A program made the translations under genes and the position numbers. From Capra hircus (taxonomy: Eukaryota > Chordata > Mammalia > Artiodactyla > Bovidae): DNA of 64,000 nucleotides. The notes below the pieces were generated by a model. It did no database searches. It was not told the origin of the DNA and saw only the letters and a list, made by a program, of their open reading frames with translations. This document shows, piece by piece, positions 33,370 through 45,667 of this stretch (position 1 is the stretch's first letter; each line of letters starts with the position of its first letter). Location of the stretch: NCBI RefSeq assembly GCF_001704415.2, contig NC_030821.1:36315210-36379209 (forward strand), read 5' to 3'.

Positions 33370-34030
33370 TGGATCAAGTGTTCGTTAATTCTAACACTAA
33401 TATCAATCTATCATGAATTTTCTAGGCATAGACTTTTATAATAAGCACAGGTGATAAAGTATTCTTTTTCTACTATTTATACCAATTTTTACATTTTCAT
33501 TCCTCCAAAACAATTCTGTTAATACTACTGGTGATGGTAGCCACCCTTGTCTAGTTCCTGATTTTATCTAAAATGATTTGAATGTTTTACAATTTAAGTT
33601 TCATTAGCTACTGAATTCTGTTCTTTGTAAACAGTCTTTACTTATGAAATGCTCACATCCTCTTAACTTTCACTTTAAGTAAGAATATCTGCTGAAGTTT
33701 AGGAACTGCAGTTAGAAGCATTTTAATCACGGCTTTCCTTTAATCTATATCCAAAATGAATTATACTGATAGATTTCCTAAAACTGAGAATCTTTCTGTT
33801 CCTGGAAAAGAGTTTACCTAGTTACAGCATATTACTCATAGTCACAATGCTGGATTATTTGGTATTTATAATCACATGATATAGATATGCAGATAGATGT
33901 ATAGCTATAGTTATATCATGATACACACGTGTAGACATATAGACATGTTCCTTATATATATTTTAAATCATATTTTGCTATTTGTGTTAGGCTATTTCTC
34001 TTTATAGCCTGGGATAGTATAGTAACATCA
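33370..34030 (-). mobile_element. Old L1 ORF2 region
   Basis: Antisense L1 ORF2-type text: 'gtctagttcctgattttatc', 'ttactggtgatggtagcc'-like order at 33518-33570, and 'ctttctgttcctggaaaag'. Interrupted by the younger L1 at 34041 and continued by 35395-36400 on the same strand. Confidence 0.58.
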
Positions 34031-34040
34031 GGATTAACTG

Positions 34041-34400
34041 CTTTTTTAAGTTTTGGAATAATTCTTTATTAGTATAGCTAATGTACAATATTACATAATT
34101 ACAAATGTACAATACAATCATTCACAATTTTTTAAAGCTAGAATTATTCCATTCTAGTAATAAAGTATTGGCTATATTCTGTTTTGTATATCCTTATGTT
34201 AATAGCTTGTACCCATCAATTCCCTACCCCATTATTGCCCCCCAACTTTCATCTCCCCACTGTAACCAAGAGTTTGTCCCCTATATCTGAGTCTGTGTCT
34301 TTTTTGTTATATTCACTAGCTAAGCCAGACAGACAAAGACAAATACTGTATGATATCACTTATATGTGGAAACTTCTGATATATAGACAACTTAGCTATA
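34041..34400 (-). mobile_element. Older L1 3' end with inverted 5' segment
   Basis: 34041-34317 is antisense L1 3' UTR ('ctgtaaccaagagtttgtcc'). At 34318-34380 the text is sense L1 ('taagccagacagacaaagac', 'atatcacttatatgtgga'). The sense piece lies just upstream of the antisense piece in an intact L1, so this too is a 5' inversion. No clear TSD seen. Confidence 0.74.
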
Positions 34401-34544
34401 TAATGGCCTGTTTCTCATGCCTTCTATTTAAAAGTCAGGAGACCTTTTGCTACATTTCTAATATCTTCTATGATAATTACGAAAGCTTTCCTCTTCCCAA
34501 GAAAATGTATAAGCTTTCTGGTTTAAACTTAATTTTGAATTTGT

Positions 34545-34611
34545 TGTTCAGTTGTCCAGTCGTGTCCAACTCTTTGCAACTCCACGGACTGCAGCACTCC
34601 AGGCCTCTCTG
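34545..34611 (-). mobile_element. 67-nt BovB 3' stub with 9-bp TSD
   Basis: Only the reverse complement of the last ~67 nt of BovB ('gtcgtgtccaactctttgca', 'cagcactccaggcctctctg'). Flanked by tgaatttgt at 34536-34544 and 34612-34620. Confidence 0.82.
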
Positions 34612-34639
34612 TGAATTTGTATCCAGTTGAATTCATTCC

Positions 34640-35390
34640 TGTTGGTACACATGCCTGCAAGTTTGATGAATGCGCGGAGTCACGTACTCACCACGACCGG
34701 GGTCTGACTTCCTGCTTCCTCTGGACAGACAGGCGTGCTGAGTCTAAGGCACGCTACGGGGCATACTTCTGTGTAACTGGGGCTGCCCTCGGGCAATGTG
34801 GTGAAAGGTAAGAGAGAAACAGTAACGGGGTGATTCCCCCCCATGGCTCTTTGGACTGGGTTTGTTGTGGGGAGGGGTTGCTTTTTCTGATTCTTCTGAC
34901 CAAAGACCATTTTCTCTCAAGGTTTTAGGTACCTGCACCTCTGCTGAGGCCACCCTTGGAGTGAGGATAGGGCTGAGAGAGAAAAAGAAACAAGGAAAAG
35001 AGAGATTTCCCCCACTCTTTGGTTTGCAGGAGGCCCCCTTTCCTGGTCAGAAACAGGGGGTTTCTCTCTTAACTTGTAGTTGTGGACACTCTCTGCAAAG
35101 TTCAGATTTCAGCCAGGCAGGGGCGAAACAGGAAAACCATGAGCCTTACCGCTGTGCCGGCAGTTCAAGTTCTGACTCCCTCCCCGTGTGTGTGTACTAT
35201 TTACTGTTGAAGCCTCGGGCAGCTTCTTTTGGTTTCCAGAACGTCTGGTTGTAACCACTGGAAGCAATAAACTGGGTAGGGCTTCTCAGAGTAGGCCAGC
35301 CCCAGATATGACCTGTAATTTGCATCCTAAACATTTCTTTTGGGCTCTCAAATTTACTGTCCCAAGGGTTTACTCTGTATCCTTTTACAA
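34640..35390. other. GC-richer segment of unknown origin
   Basis: Lies between old L1 pieces and is clearly richer in G+C than they are. Shows 'gaaaggtaagagag' (donor-like) near 34803, an AATAAA at about 35265, and a 130-aa frame at 34862-35254 without a recognised domain. Could be a diverged LTR or another insertion in the L1; I cannot assign it. Confidence 0.4.
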
Positions 35391-35394
35391 GTCT

Positions 35395-36400
35395 TCTAAT
35401 TTGTTCTCTATCTGTGGTTTTATCTCCTTTCTTGCTCCTAATTACACACATTTTTGCTGTCTCTCTCTTTTTCTCCACTACAATCAAGAAGAGGTTATCG
35501 ATTTTATTGGTCTTTTCAAAGCACTGGATTTTGGACTCACTTAACTTTTCTACAAGTTATTATTTTCTGCTTCACCAATTTAAGTCTTTATCTTTACTAC
35601 TCTTTCCCAGGTTTTATTTTTATGTTCTCTTTCTAAATTCTTAAGACACATTTGAAGTTCCTTTCTTTTACTTTGTAAATATTGATATCTAAAGCAATAA
35701 TACACTTCCTTGAGTTCAGCTTTTGATACATCCCATAAGATTTTGGTATAAGATTTTTCTCCTTTTTAGATTGTTTTTGAGGTAGTTCGCAATTCAAGTG
35801 TTGACTTCTATTTTGATCCAAGATTAATTCAGGAGAATTTAATTAATATAATTAAGATAGTTTAGGTCACTTTATTATTTATTTCCTTTTTAAACTTGTT
35901 TTTAATTATTAGATTAAATAAGAGAACATTGTCTATGAAAATTTTGGGTATAATATTCTTGAAAGTATAATATGGACATACAAAAATACACTCCCCCTTC
36001 CCTTTCACAGAATTCAAAGTTAAATATATGTAATTTTATTTATTATAACATAGTTTATCTGATCTAGGTGATTTTGAAAAATATATAGCAAGATTATACA
36101 CTTAAATTGAACTAATATCAAGTTCCTTGGCATTTTAATAAGTTCTGCTTTTTATTTTTCAGTCTTATTTGATGCTTTTATGCTTACGACTAACAGATCT
36201 TCCTTTTATATTGTGCCTATAAGTAATGTCCTTATTTATCCTGTTCACTGCTTTTAACCTCAGATTCCTATAAGTTTTATATTAAATTACAACCTCTATT
36301 TTTCTTGGTATCTCTTTGCACATTCCTGTAATTTAAACCACTTTTCAGCTCCTTGATTTAAAAGGGCTTCGTGTTGCTGGATTTTGTTTACTGAATCTGT
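35395..36400 (-). mobile_element. Old L1 ORF2 region
   Basis: Antisense L1 ORF2: 'cgattttattggtcttttca' followed by 'aagcactggattttggac', 'tttgatacatcccataagat', and 'caagtgttgacttctatttt'. Same strand and likely same element as 33370-34030. No intact frame. Confidence 0.68.
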
Positions 36401-36488
36401 ATAAAATAAGGGAAGTTGTCATGTTCATCATAAGCCACTGATATACTTAATTTTATTCTTTGCATCTTCATTGTTTTCTGTTTATTTT

Positions 36489-36714
36489 GGGCTTCCCAGG
36501 TGGTGCAAGTGGTAAAGAATCCACCTGTCAGTGCAGAAGATATGAGAGACAGGGGTTCTGTCCCTGGGTCGGGAAGATCCCCTGGAGGAGGGTATAACAA
36601 CGCAATCCAGTATTCTCGCCTAGAGAATCCCATGGACAAAGGAGTCTGGTGGGCTACAGACCACAGGGTCACAAAGAGTCAGACATGACTAAAGCAACTT
36701 AGCATGCACCCAGC
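36489..36714 (+). mobile_element. Bov-tA SINE with very long direct repeats
   Basis: Complete SINE from 'gggcttcccaggtggtgcaa' to 'aaagcaacttagcatgcacc'. Flanking sequences 36455-36487 and 36715-36747 are 33 nt long and differ at three positions. Confidence 0.95.
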
Positions 36715-36753
36715 ATTCTTTGTATCTTCATTGTTTTCTATTTGTTTCCTTTT

Positions 36754-38340
36754 ACTTGTTTTTCTTGGCTTAATCAAGTTACCACTCACTGCCTCCCCCC
36801 ACAGGCACTCCACTCAAGTTCGGCTTTTCTTGACACTATTAGGAAAAACTGAACATGGGCTTTTTATTTTATAACATTAAGGCATTTTTTAAAACTAATT
36901 TTGTTAGGTGTGATAATGATATCGTGGCTATGCCTTAAAAAAAAAAAAAAAAGCCCTTACTGATTATAGAAACATCCTGGAATATTTTCCAGTAAAATGA
37001 TAGAATGCCTTTGTTTACAGTACCCTGATGTCAGGAGACAGAAGAGTTGGAGCAATACGTAAAACTAGGCATTTGTTGAAACTAGGTGTTGGGTACCTGG
37101 GGTCCATTTTACCCCCTTTTCCCTATTTTGAGTATGTTTCAGAATTTCATATAAAAAAAACTAAATTCATATTTTTTATTTACACAAAAGCTTGTTATGT
37201 TATTACTGGATTTCCTGAATGTTTGTATCATTGTTTTGCATTAATGTTACTGGCATCTTATCAACTTCCATAGCACTCGTTCAGGAGTGAGCAAAGTTCT
37301 TCTGTATATGGACTGTCATTTGTTGGCCCCTACAGGAGTTAGCTGCTACCGATTATGAGTGTTTTCCATATCTTTCTTCTCTCTGGATTCTGGGCCCCTT
37401 TTAGGTTATTATTATTTTGCCTCTTCCTGGCTCTATTCATCCCTGAGATTCAGGTTCAGCTACTGAGGCCCTCACACAGTAATCTGGTAAGAGGTCAAAG
37501 GCACATGGACCAGCAATGGCTGGGTCGGCAGTTGCCATTGCTAAGTGTGGGGGACATTTCCCTGCCCATATCCAGTTCCTGCCATCTCTTGCACAGAAAG
37601 AATTACATTCCCCTTCAACCCCTAAGGTTACCTATACCCACATGACTTGTTCTACCCAATGAAAATACGTGTCACTTAGGAGAGATAACACTGAAGGGTC
37701 AGTGTGCAATTACTCATCTTTTCCCTCCTCCTGCACTAGTAACTACCGACTTTCCAGATGGTGGTGCCTCAGTCAGCTGGGGTTCCTGATGTGGAGATAC
37801 CTCCGATGATGGGCAACTGACATATAATTTGAAAAAGAAAATTGCTGTCCTTTTGTCACTGAGGTTTAGGAGACTTTTCTTTTTCACAGATTAAACTGAG
37901 GCTGCCAGGACTAATACAGCATGCCAAGGAAGTACATTTTTTTCCTTGAGTCCCTCAGCTGGAGAAGCCAGCATTCTCCTACTCACACAGAAAGGAGAAG
38001 CTCAACCTATGTATTCTCATTCCTCAGCCTGGGTCCCTGGGGGTCAGAAGGTCCTCCAAGAGGTCCTTCCAGGGGGTGGTGCTGCCCTTAGTCCCAGAGT
38101 CCACAGCACTCTGCAGACCAGGTCTTTCAAGGAAGCAGGGTGTCCTGATACTCCCAAGGGCTGTCTGCTACTACGTGGTTCCCAACTTGGCCTTCTGGCT
38201 CTGGACTGCATCAGGTCTCCAAGAGCTCCTGCCTCACCTGTAACTGCTCCATCCAGGACAGAGGCAAGGCAACTGGGTTGCAACTAGGAAGCATGGGGGC
38301 AGGGACCTGATTCTGTGTAACCATTTTTCCAGATAAATCC
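36754..38340. other. Mostly unassigned sequence
   Basis: An A-run at 36937-36952. The piece around 37640-37680 ('tgttctacccaatgaaaata') recalls an old mammalian repeat but is not named. Frames at 37355-37645 and 37946-38287 carry no recognised domain. Confidence 0.45.
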
Positions 38341-38830
38341 CAAGGTCAAGTTTACAAAGTCCTTCTAATCTAGCTCCTATCTTCATTCTCCTATCATCCT
38401 TCTCAGTTTTCTATCCATCTGACTCCAGGCTTTTGCCACGTGGCAGTCTCTACTATGCATTCTGCCTTCTTTACTACAATAGTGCCATTTGCTTACTCTT
38501 CCTACCTACTCACATTCCTGGAGAAGGAAATGGCAACCCACTCTAGTATTCTTGCCTGGGAAACGCCAGGGACAGAGGAGCCTGGCGAGCTATAGCCCAT
38601 GGGGTTGCAAAGAGTTGGACATGACTGAAGCGACTTACAGGAGCTCACATCCAGCCCCCTCACAAATCTATCAGCATTATTCTCAGTTCCATGGTTCTTG
38701 CTCAATGCTCCCCTACTCTTGTATGCCTCCAACATGAGAATACTTATGCTATGGTGTGATTGATCGTTTATTTTATAGCCAAACTTGGCATGGTGTCTAG
38801 CCCATGAATGAATGCACCTTGTCTTTGATT
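38341..38830 (+). mobile_element. L2-type fragment split by BovA
   Basis: 'tctagctcctatcttcattc' and 'ccaggcttttgccacgtggc' upstream, 'tagcccatgaatgaatgcac' downstream, with a SINE in between. The order is L2-like. Confidence 0.45.
38519..38644 (+). mobile_element. BovA monomer SINE
   Basis: Starts 'tggagaaggaaatggcaacc' and ends 'catgactgaagcgacttaca'. Imperfect direct repeat ctcacattcc/ctcacatcc flanks it. Confidence 0.91.
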
Positions 38831-38996
38831 TCTTCAGAACTCTACAATCTAGTCATGAAGACACAGGTAGATAAGACATTCTAACACACACATGCAGAAA
38901 CAAAGAACACACATGAGTGTGTGTTGGTGGTAGAGTGGTGAGCATAGCTGCCTTCCGAAGAAAGAACACACAGGAAAGAGTGGATTTATTTTGCTT

Positions 38997-39224
38997 TCAT
39001 TGTTGTGTGCTCAGTAGCTCAGTTGCGTCCAACTCTTTGCAACCTCATGGACTGTAGCCCCCCAGGCTCCTAGGTCGGTTAGATTTTCCAGGTAGGAATA
39101 CTGGAGTGGGTTGTCATTTCATCCTCCAGGAGATCTTCCTGACCCAGGGATCAAACCCATGTCTCCTGCTTCTTCTGTGTTGCAGGCAGACACTCCTTAC
39201 CACTGAGCCACCTGATAAGCCATC
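38997..39224 (-). mobile_element. Bov-tA SINE with 11-bp TSD
   Basis: Reverse complement from 'gtgtgctcagtagctcagtt' to the head 'ccactgagccacctgataag'. TSD ttattttgctt at 38986-38996 and 39225-39235. Confidence 0.95.
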
Positions 39225-39235
39225 TTATTTTGCTT

Positions 39236-40628
39236 GGGGAGGAGGCTAAAAGTTATCAGAAAATGCAGCTTAACAAAAGAAAATTAACAACTTAATTGTA
39301 ACATGCCCAACATGAAGTGATGAAGTCATGGTAGAAATTTGTGGCAAGCATAAGTGACATAATTTACTGTATACCTGTCTTCTAAAAAAGGAATCAAGAC
39401 AGATTAAAATAAAAGGTACAATAAAACTTTAAAACAGGGATAAAAGACAAGAACCAACTCATAAAAGGGAGCAAGGAGATAGAAAGGACTAACTGTACCA
39501 AAAACTCTTGGATAAGTTGAAAAATAATGATGACAAAAGTAGGATAGATAAGCACTTTAGTCTGCATCAAACTCTGATACGACAATAGGAAAGGGATGCT
39601 CTCATTCTAGGAAATAGTACAGTGTCTAGGCACAGACATTACTAAAGTAGATAAACAAATCCAATAACTGTTGGAAATCTCTCCTAAGACTGCCAGAACC
39701 CTAGCCCCTAGTCTGGACTGATCAAGCAATCTTCTGATGGGCCGCCAATACTTGCACCAGGTGCCTCTATCCTGGGAAATTAATGATTTTGCATTCTGGT
39801 TCAGAATCAGTCTCTTCTATGCTTGACTAGTATAAGTCAACAACCCAGAACCTCTTCAACTCTGCTTAAACCAAGAATGTATGGCTTCTAAAACCTTGAA
39901 ACATCAAAGCCAGACTATGCCTTTATCATTTTAACAATTAAAGAAGTCACAAATGAAGTGAACAAAAGCAAACACAGGTGGAAACAAGCATAAGTCGTGG
40001 GGTTCTGGCTGTGTCCTCAGCCCTGAACATGTTCTTCCTAAATGTTTGCTATTCCCCTCATCACCATTGGGAATATCACACTGCTTCATATCTTCTGATT
40101 CAAATTCTTCCTATTCCCTAATTATTACTTTAAATCCCAACTTTCCTATGACTTTCTCTAAGATTCCAGCTCATTCTGATCATCTATAATCTCACTACTG
40201 CACAGAGTTAAGTAGACAACCCCTGCACAAATCTAGGAGATTGTGCAATGCCCAACCTACACGACCAAATGCATCAGCCCTGCCAACTGCCCATGCACTT
40301 TTATTTGTACGTTTCATTTAACAGATTAATTAATTTCCTTTTGCAAATCCACATTTCAGGAGAATCTGTTTGATCTTCAGAGGCAGGTTGGAAGGTCCTT
40401 ACAGATAAGTTCGCCCCAGGACATACAGAAGGCATTAACCGAATATTTCTTAGTTTATGCAATTCTTACTCATTCTGCCAAAGAATTAACAGCAGAAAAA
40501 TGCTAATAGATATCAAAGACTTATTATGCACCAAGCAAGTAATGTAGGCAAGTAATGTAGAACAATGAACACTTCATAAACTGTTAATCAAACTATTCTT
40601 TAGTAAGGCTTCTGTTTAAGTTATTTTT
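39236..40628. other. Unassigned sequence
   Basis: No confident element. A 13-nt near-tandem (caagtaatgtagg) lies near 40535-40560. Confidence 0.45.
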
Positions 40629-40826
40629 AGCTCAGTCAGTAAAGAATCTGCCTGCAGTGCAGGAGACCTGGGTTTGATCCCTGTGTCAGGAAGATCCCCT
40701 GGAAAAGGAAATGGCAAACTACTCCAGTGTCCTTGCCTAGAAAATCCCATGGACAGAGGAGCCTGGTGGGCTGCAGTCAATGGGGTTGCAAAGAGTCTGA
40801 CATGACTGAGCGACTAACACTTATAA
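40629..40826 (+). mobile_element. Bov-tA SINE, 5' end missing
   Basis: Starts within the head ('agctcagtcagtaaagaatc'), then normal body and 3' end to 'ctgagcgactaacactta'. Confidence 0.92.
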
Positions 40827-41015
40827 ACTGTGTATACCCTTTGACCCAGCAATTCTACTTTTAGGAACCCATCAAGAAATCAATTGTACACAAAAATTCA
40901 TGTACAAAGATTCTTGTTTAAAAACATTTTGTTGTAAGGAAAAAATTAAAAACAACCTATTAATAGAGTAGTTAAATTATGGTATATTCATTAGAGTGAC
41001 AAATTGGAAATGCTT
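40827..41015 (+). mobile_element. Old L1 (L1M-type) 3' part
   Basis: 'accctttgacccagcaattc', 'ttttaggaacccatcaagaa' and 'aaattatggtatattcatt' are typical of old mammalian L1 3' regions, sense orientation. Confidence 0.55.
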
Positions 41016-41179
41016 CACCTAAAATAGTTAAATATCACAATAATACAGAAAGTGTGGCTATCACTCTTCATCTCTACATTGAAACATTACACAAAGGCCC
41101 CTACTGTCAAATTGGTATGACCCTTCCTTTTTCTATTTTCTCATAAATATACACAAATATAAGTACCTTTTATATAAAT

Positions 41180-42080
41180 TAACCATACTGTATTTGTGAT
41201 TCCATGATTCAGTTTTTTTTTTACTTAACAAGAGATCTTGGAGAGCTATCAATATTTCCATAGTCTCGTTTTTGGATCTCCCTCATTCTTTTGAATCTCT
41301 ACATCATATTCCATAAAATTACTGAATATACTATGATTGATTTGGCTATCCTCTTATTGATGGGATTTAGTGTGTTTCTAATTTTTCATTCTAATGATAG
41401 ATACCATAATGTAACTACTCCCATTGATAAAGATTGGCTCTCATTTTTTTCTATACAGCAAAACATTCTGAAATAAGAGTCCTGATACATACATTATTGT
41501 GCGCAATTGAATTCTTGATGGGATTCCCAGAAGTAGAATTGCTGAGTCGAAAGGCATACACATTTTATATCTTAGAATTAATGCCAAAATAACAAACAGA
41601 GCCTTCACTAAAAAAAAAAAAAAAAAAACTTCCACTCATTGTGTATGAAAGTGGTCATTGTTCCACATCACTTTTTTTTTTTTTAATGTTTGCTAATCCA
41701 ATGCAAGGGCATCTCATTTAAAAAATGAATTTTTTGATTCATGAAGTTGAGTCTTTCTATAAGTTTATTGTGACATGAAAATTTCTTCTCTGAGTTGCCT
41801 ATTTATGTGACTTATTTTACTGATTTGTTGTGGATATTTGTTTTACAGAACATGTTACGAATATTAACTGAATGTCTGCTTTTTATGCTACAAATGTCTT
41901 CACACTGTCACCTATGTTTACCTATGTTCACAGTGATTTCTTTTGTATTTCAAAATATTTTATGATGCCTAAGAAAATCTTTCTCCTACATTGTCTTCTG
42001 AAATTTTTAAAACTTTATCATAATCGCCCTTTAATCTATCTGGAATTTATTTTTGTGTATGTTATAAAGTAAGCATCTAT
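41180..42080 (-). mobile_element. Old L1 (L1M-type) 3' region
   Basis: Antisense order typical of L1M: 'gggattcccagaagtagaat' and 'tgctgagtcgaaaggcatac', then 'gaaaatctttctcctacatt' and 'aatctatctggaatttattt'. An A-run at 41611-41629 and a T-run at 41672-41684 interrupt it. Confidence 0.62.
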
Positions 42081-44127
42081 TTATTTGTTTTCTTTCTTTC
42101 TCCTGAAATGTCATTATCTTCATTAGGCAAATAACAAAACTAATTCACAAAGGTTAAAGAAGTACACTGATACTTCAGAGATGGCAAGTGGCTTTACTGG
42201 GTTGTATTAATAAACCTGTTTGCCTCTTTCTACCAAACCAAGCCATCTCTCAAGAGTAAAGCACAGTGCATTCCACACAAAAACATTATTACACTCAGAA
42301 AAAAATAGTCTAAAAATGTCACTCATGTCTGCTGCACCACTTTATCAGCAAGAGGTGCGTTGGCATTGCTGATCATATATAGAGATATCTGCCAAGGTCT
42401 CCTCTGCATTTGCTCAGAGATGGAATCACGAAGTCCAAGAATAGAATTCCATTATTATTCAGCACCAGCTAACTGCTACCATGAAAATGAGGATGCCTCA
42501 GATCGACATTTTCTCAAAAGACAATTCTATGTTCTCCTGGCTGGCATGGAAGCTGAGTGATAATAAACACAGAAGTGTAGGGTTGATAGTCTACCTAAGA
42601 CTCGGAAGGCTTAACTATTCTGACTCCAGCTATAACCATCCATTCCCAGAGAATCCTGCCCAGCTGCAAACTACATGGAGAGCTGGCTTTAGCACCTTCC
42701 ATCTCATTTATCTCATGGATTAAGAGTAGCAACCCTGGACTGACTTCTCAGCTACAATGAATTCCTCTGTGTCTGGGAATACCCCCCATATTGCCTGACA
42801 CAGAGCCACAGGATCCCAGGGAACCTAGGGTCTGCAGCACCACTGATCTGCCAGAGGGACATTACTAACTCATACTGGCCAAACTCTCGCTCTCCCAGCA
42901 TTCAAAGTGGGAATGAAGGAGTTAAGCCAGCCTCATTTCATGGCTGAAACTGGACAGTATAAGCTTGGAGCTGTGCATGGCCACAGGCTGCCACATCCAG
43001 TGGGAAATTGAGTAATCATCTGCAGGGCCAAAAAAAGTGAATTGAATATTATAGTATTATAATACATAATATAATATATAGTATTACAAAGGAAGAGAGA
43101 CGAGAGCTGGAGATGGAAAACCACTGGGTTTCTAATGACTTTCTGGCTGGGACCATGCATTCACCAAATATTTACTTTGCACCTAGTGTGTGCCAGATGT
43201 CATTTTAGATGACGGAGGACTAGAAGATACAGTTTATTGTTACAGTACCTTCTCCTTTTTTTGCGTAGCTAACTGACAAGAATTTCTGTTTCTTGTAACC
43301 AGAGACCTATAACTAATACGGGCCCACAAATGCAAGAATCCTCTATCTGTGGGATGCCTTATGCTCTCGACTGTTCCAGGTGTCGGCTCCACTTATTAGG
43401 CACTCAGCCCATCTACCCTGTCTCATGAATAATTTTATAAACCTCTTCCATCACCTTAAGGTGACTCCAAGTTCTTCCAGCATAGTGGTTCTCAACCACC
43501 ATGACATAGGTCCCCAAGGTATTGTGATCAGCAGTGAGGTAGGTCATTACTAATTTTAATGTTATAATGAAGTGCTAAAGTTGGGGAGTGCTTTACGATT
43601 GTCCCCACCCTCTGAGCAGATTCAAGGTCATCTGTAATAAAGTCTGCTTCACTTGTCTTCCCACGTGCTTTCTTGTGGAAGAGGAATCTGATAAAGCCAG
43701 CATTCGGGGAATTGTGCATAACCCCTGGGATATACACAGAGATCTGTTAGTTATGTGAAAATCACCCTCACTGTTTGTCAAGGTAGATAAAAAGTTAAGA
43801 ATCACAAAGACTGTGCCATTCACAGAGTTCTAAACATATCACAGGAGCTCCATAAGCCACTGCAGTTTCTATTGCCAGTGCTGCAGAAAGGAGCCTTTCT
43901 ATTCCTTAAGCCTGCACCACCGCTACTGGCCATACAGTCAGTGTCCACGTGTACTCTAGGCCTTAGCTATGAAAACTATTTATCTCAGCCCAGAATACAT
44001 ACAAAGCTTGAGTAAAGTCAAAGAATGAGGTCTAACAAAGGTAAAGATGATGCAGTTAACATGTTGGCTTCTGGTTGCATTCTTTTCTCATAGGAAATAC
44101 TCCTTTCTCAGCCCATGGCATCCTGGT
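42081..44127. other. Mostly unassigned sequence
   Basis: No gene recognised. An AT-rich, partly palindromic patch lies at 43045-43088 ('atagtattataatacataat'). 43160-43230 is generically L2/MIR-like. Confidence 0.45.
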
Positions 44128-44138
44128 AGGCCAGTGAT

Positions 44139-44348
44139 GGGCTTCCCAGGTGGTCCCAGTGGTAAAGAATCCATCTGCCAATGCAGGAGATGCGAGTTCA
44201 ATCCCTGGGTTGGGAAGACCCCCTACATGAGGAAGTGGCAACCCACTCCAGTATTCTTGCCTGGGAAATCTGATGCACTAAGGAGCCTGGAGGGCTACAG
44301 TCCACAGGGTCACAAAAGAGCCGGATGTGGCCTAGTGACTAAACAACA
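44139..44348 (+). mobile_element. Bov-tA SINE with 11-bp TSD
   Basis: Complete SINE from 'ggcttcccaggtggtcccag' to 'gtggcctagtgactaaac'. TSD aggccagtgat at 44128-44138 and 44349-44359. Confidence 0.95.
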
Positions 44349-44359
44349 AGGCCAGTGAT

Positions 44360-44794
44360 TGGTCCAGACATGAGCAAGCGATTAGGGAGACTGAAATGAT
44401 AGAATAGGGGTCTTCTTAAATCTCAACTAACAGAAGCCTATAAGCCTAGAGATACAAGGACCTGTCTTTCCGAGAGCAAGGAGCCAACCCAGAGAAAACA
44501 GGTGTACGAGTATGACTTCCTTAAATCCTGTGACCCAGGAAAGCAGATACCTATTAAGCTCACTTTGCTGATGAACTAGAACTCCTAATTGTCCAAAGTC
44601 ATTTCAGTTTATGTCTTTCTGGTTTGCCCTTCTCCAAGCAGGTATATAATATTTTACACAAATCTGTAGCCAATCTGAAAATGCCTCTCCATGAGACCTT
44701 GTTTGGCCAAACAAGATGACACCATTTTGAGTGTCACTGACTTGTATTTAAGTGCATTCAAGCTTGGCGTCAACTGAACCTCATCTGTAAAGGA
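44360..44794. other. Unassigned sequence, possible MIR trace
   Basis: 'actttgctgatgaactagaa' with 'ttgtccaaagtcatttcag' near 44560-44610 is MIR-like in order but weak. Confidence 0.35.
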
Positions 44795-44945
44795 CCTGAT
44801 AATAAGTACTTGAGGCTTTACAGGACACAAAGTCTGTCAAACTCCTCAAAATTGCCACTATAGTGTGAAAGCAATCACAGACAATATGTAAATGACCATG
44901 TGTGGCTGTGTTCCAATAAAACTTTATTTATAAAATAAGCAGTGG
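44795..44945 (+). mobile_element. Old hAT-type (MER1-group) element end
   Basis: 'acaatatgtaaatgaccatg' followed by 'gctgtgttccaataaaactt' and 'tatttataaaataagcagtg' is a common mammalian DNA-transposon text. The exact family name is uncertain. Confidence 0.5.
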
Positions 44946-45083
44946 GAGAATGCAGCACTTGGTTGTGATAAGAGTTTCCTGTTTTCAGCTATAAGTCACC
45001 ATGCAGTTAGATTGTCAATTCCCTATTGACAAATTCCATATGTTAAAATTCTTTATGTTGTTTTATTATTTCCCCATGACTAA

Positions 45084-45085
<2 letters not shown>

Positions 45086-45125
<40 letters not shown>
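45086..45125 (+). repeat. (AC)20 microsatellite
   Basis: Uninterrupted 40-nt AC tract not attached to a recognisable SINE. Likely length-variable. Confidence 0.98.
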
Positions 45126-45128
<3 letters not shown>

Positions 45129-45596
45129 TCAGTAACTGACAAAATGCCAGATCCAAAGCACACAAATATACTAACTGACCAAATTAATAAAGGTGTTAAC
45201 TCATGATTTTGAATACTTTTATTTTTGAAGATGAATATCTTCATCTTATACAATATCTTCAAATGTCAAATATCTCATTTACAATAAAGCAAAGAAAGTG
45301 AAGGTGAGCGGGCACTGCTAGATGGTGGGCATAGGCCCACTGAAAAGGGGCAGAGTCCAGTTTACCCATGTTACCCCGCATAAGGTTGAAAGAATTATTG
45401 AGCTAGTGAGAAACAGTCTCCTTCAGCTGCATGGATTGTAAGTGTCAGGACATCCAGACAATAGCAAGAAAATGATACATCAAAAAGATATTTTCCTTGA
45501 GTTCTGTAAAGATGATCAGATCACCTCATTCTCATTGGGAAAACAGGTACACCTATTGCCATTAATTTTCAAAAAGGCATTTGTCTTAAAAATTAA
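45126..45596. other. Unassigned sequence
   Basis: No gene or repeat recognised. Confidence 0.4.
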
Positions 45597-45667
45597 GCCT
45601 GGTGGGCTGCCGTCTATGGGGTCGCAGAGTCGGACATGACTGAAGTGACTTAGCAGCAGCAGCAGCA
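45597..45667 (+). mobile_element. BOV-A2 3' end with AGC tail
   Basis: Only the last ~55 nt of BOV-A2 ('cctggtgggctgccgtctat', 'gacatgactgaagtgactta') plus an (AGC)5 tail at 45652-45667. Confidence 0.88.

Noticed and set aside
34862..35254. 130-aa open frame in the GC-richer segment
   Set aside because: No recognisable domain, no good coding context, and its start has no support.
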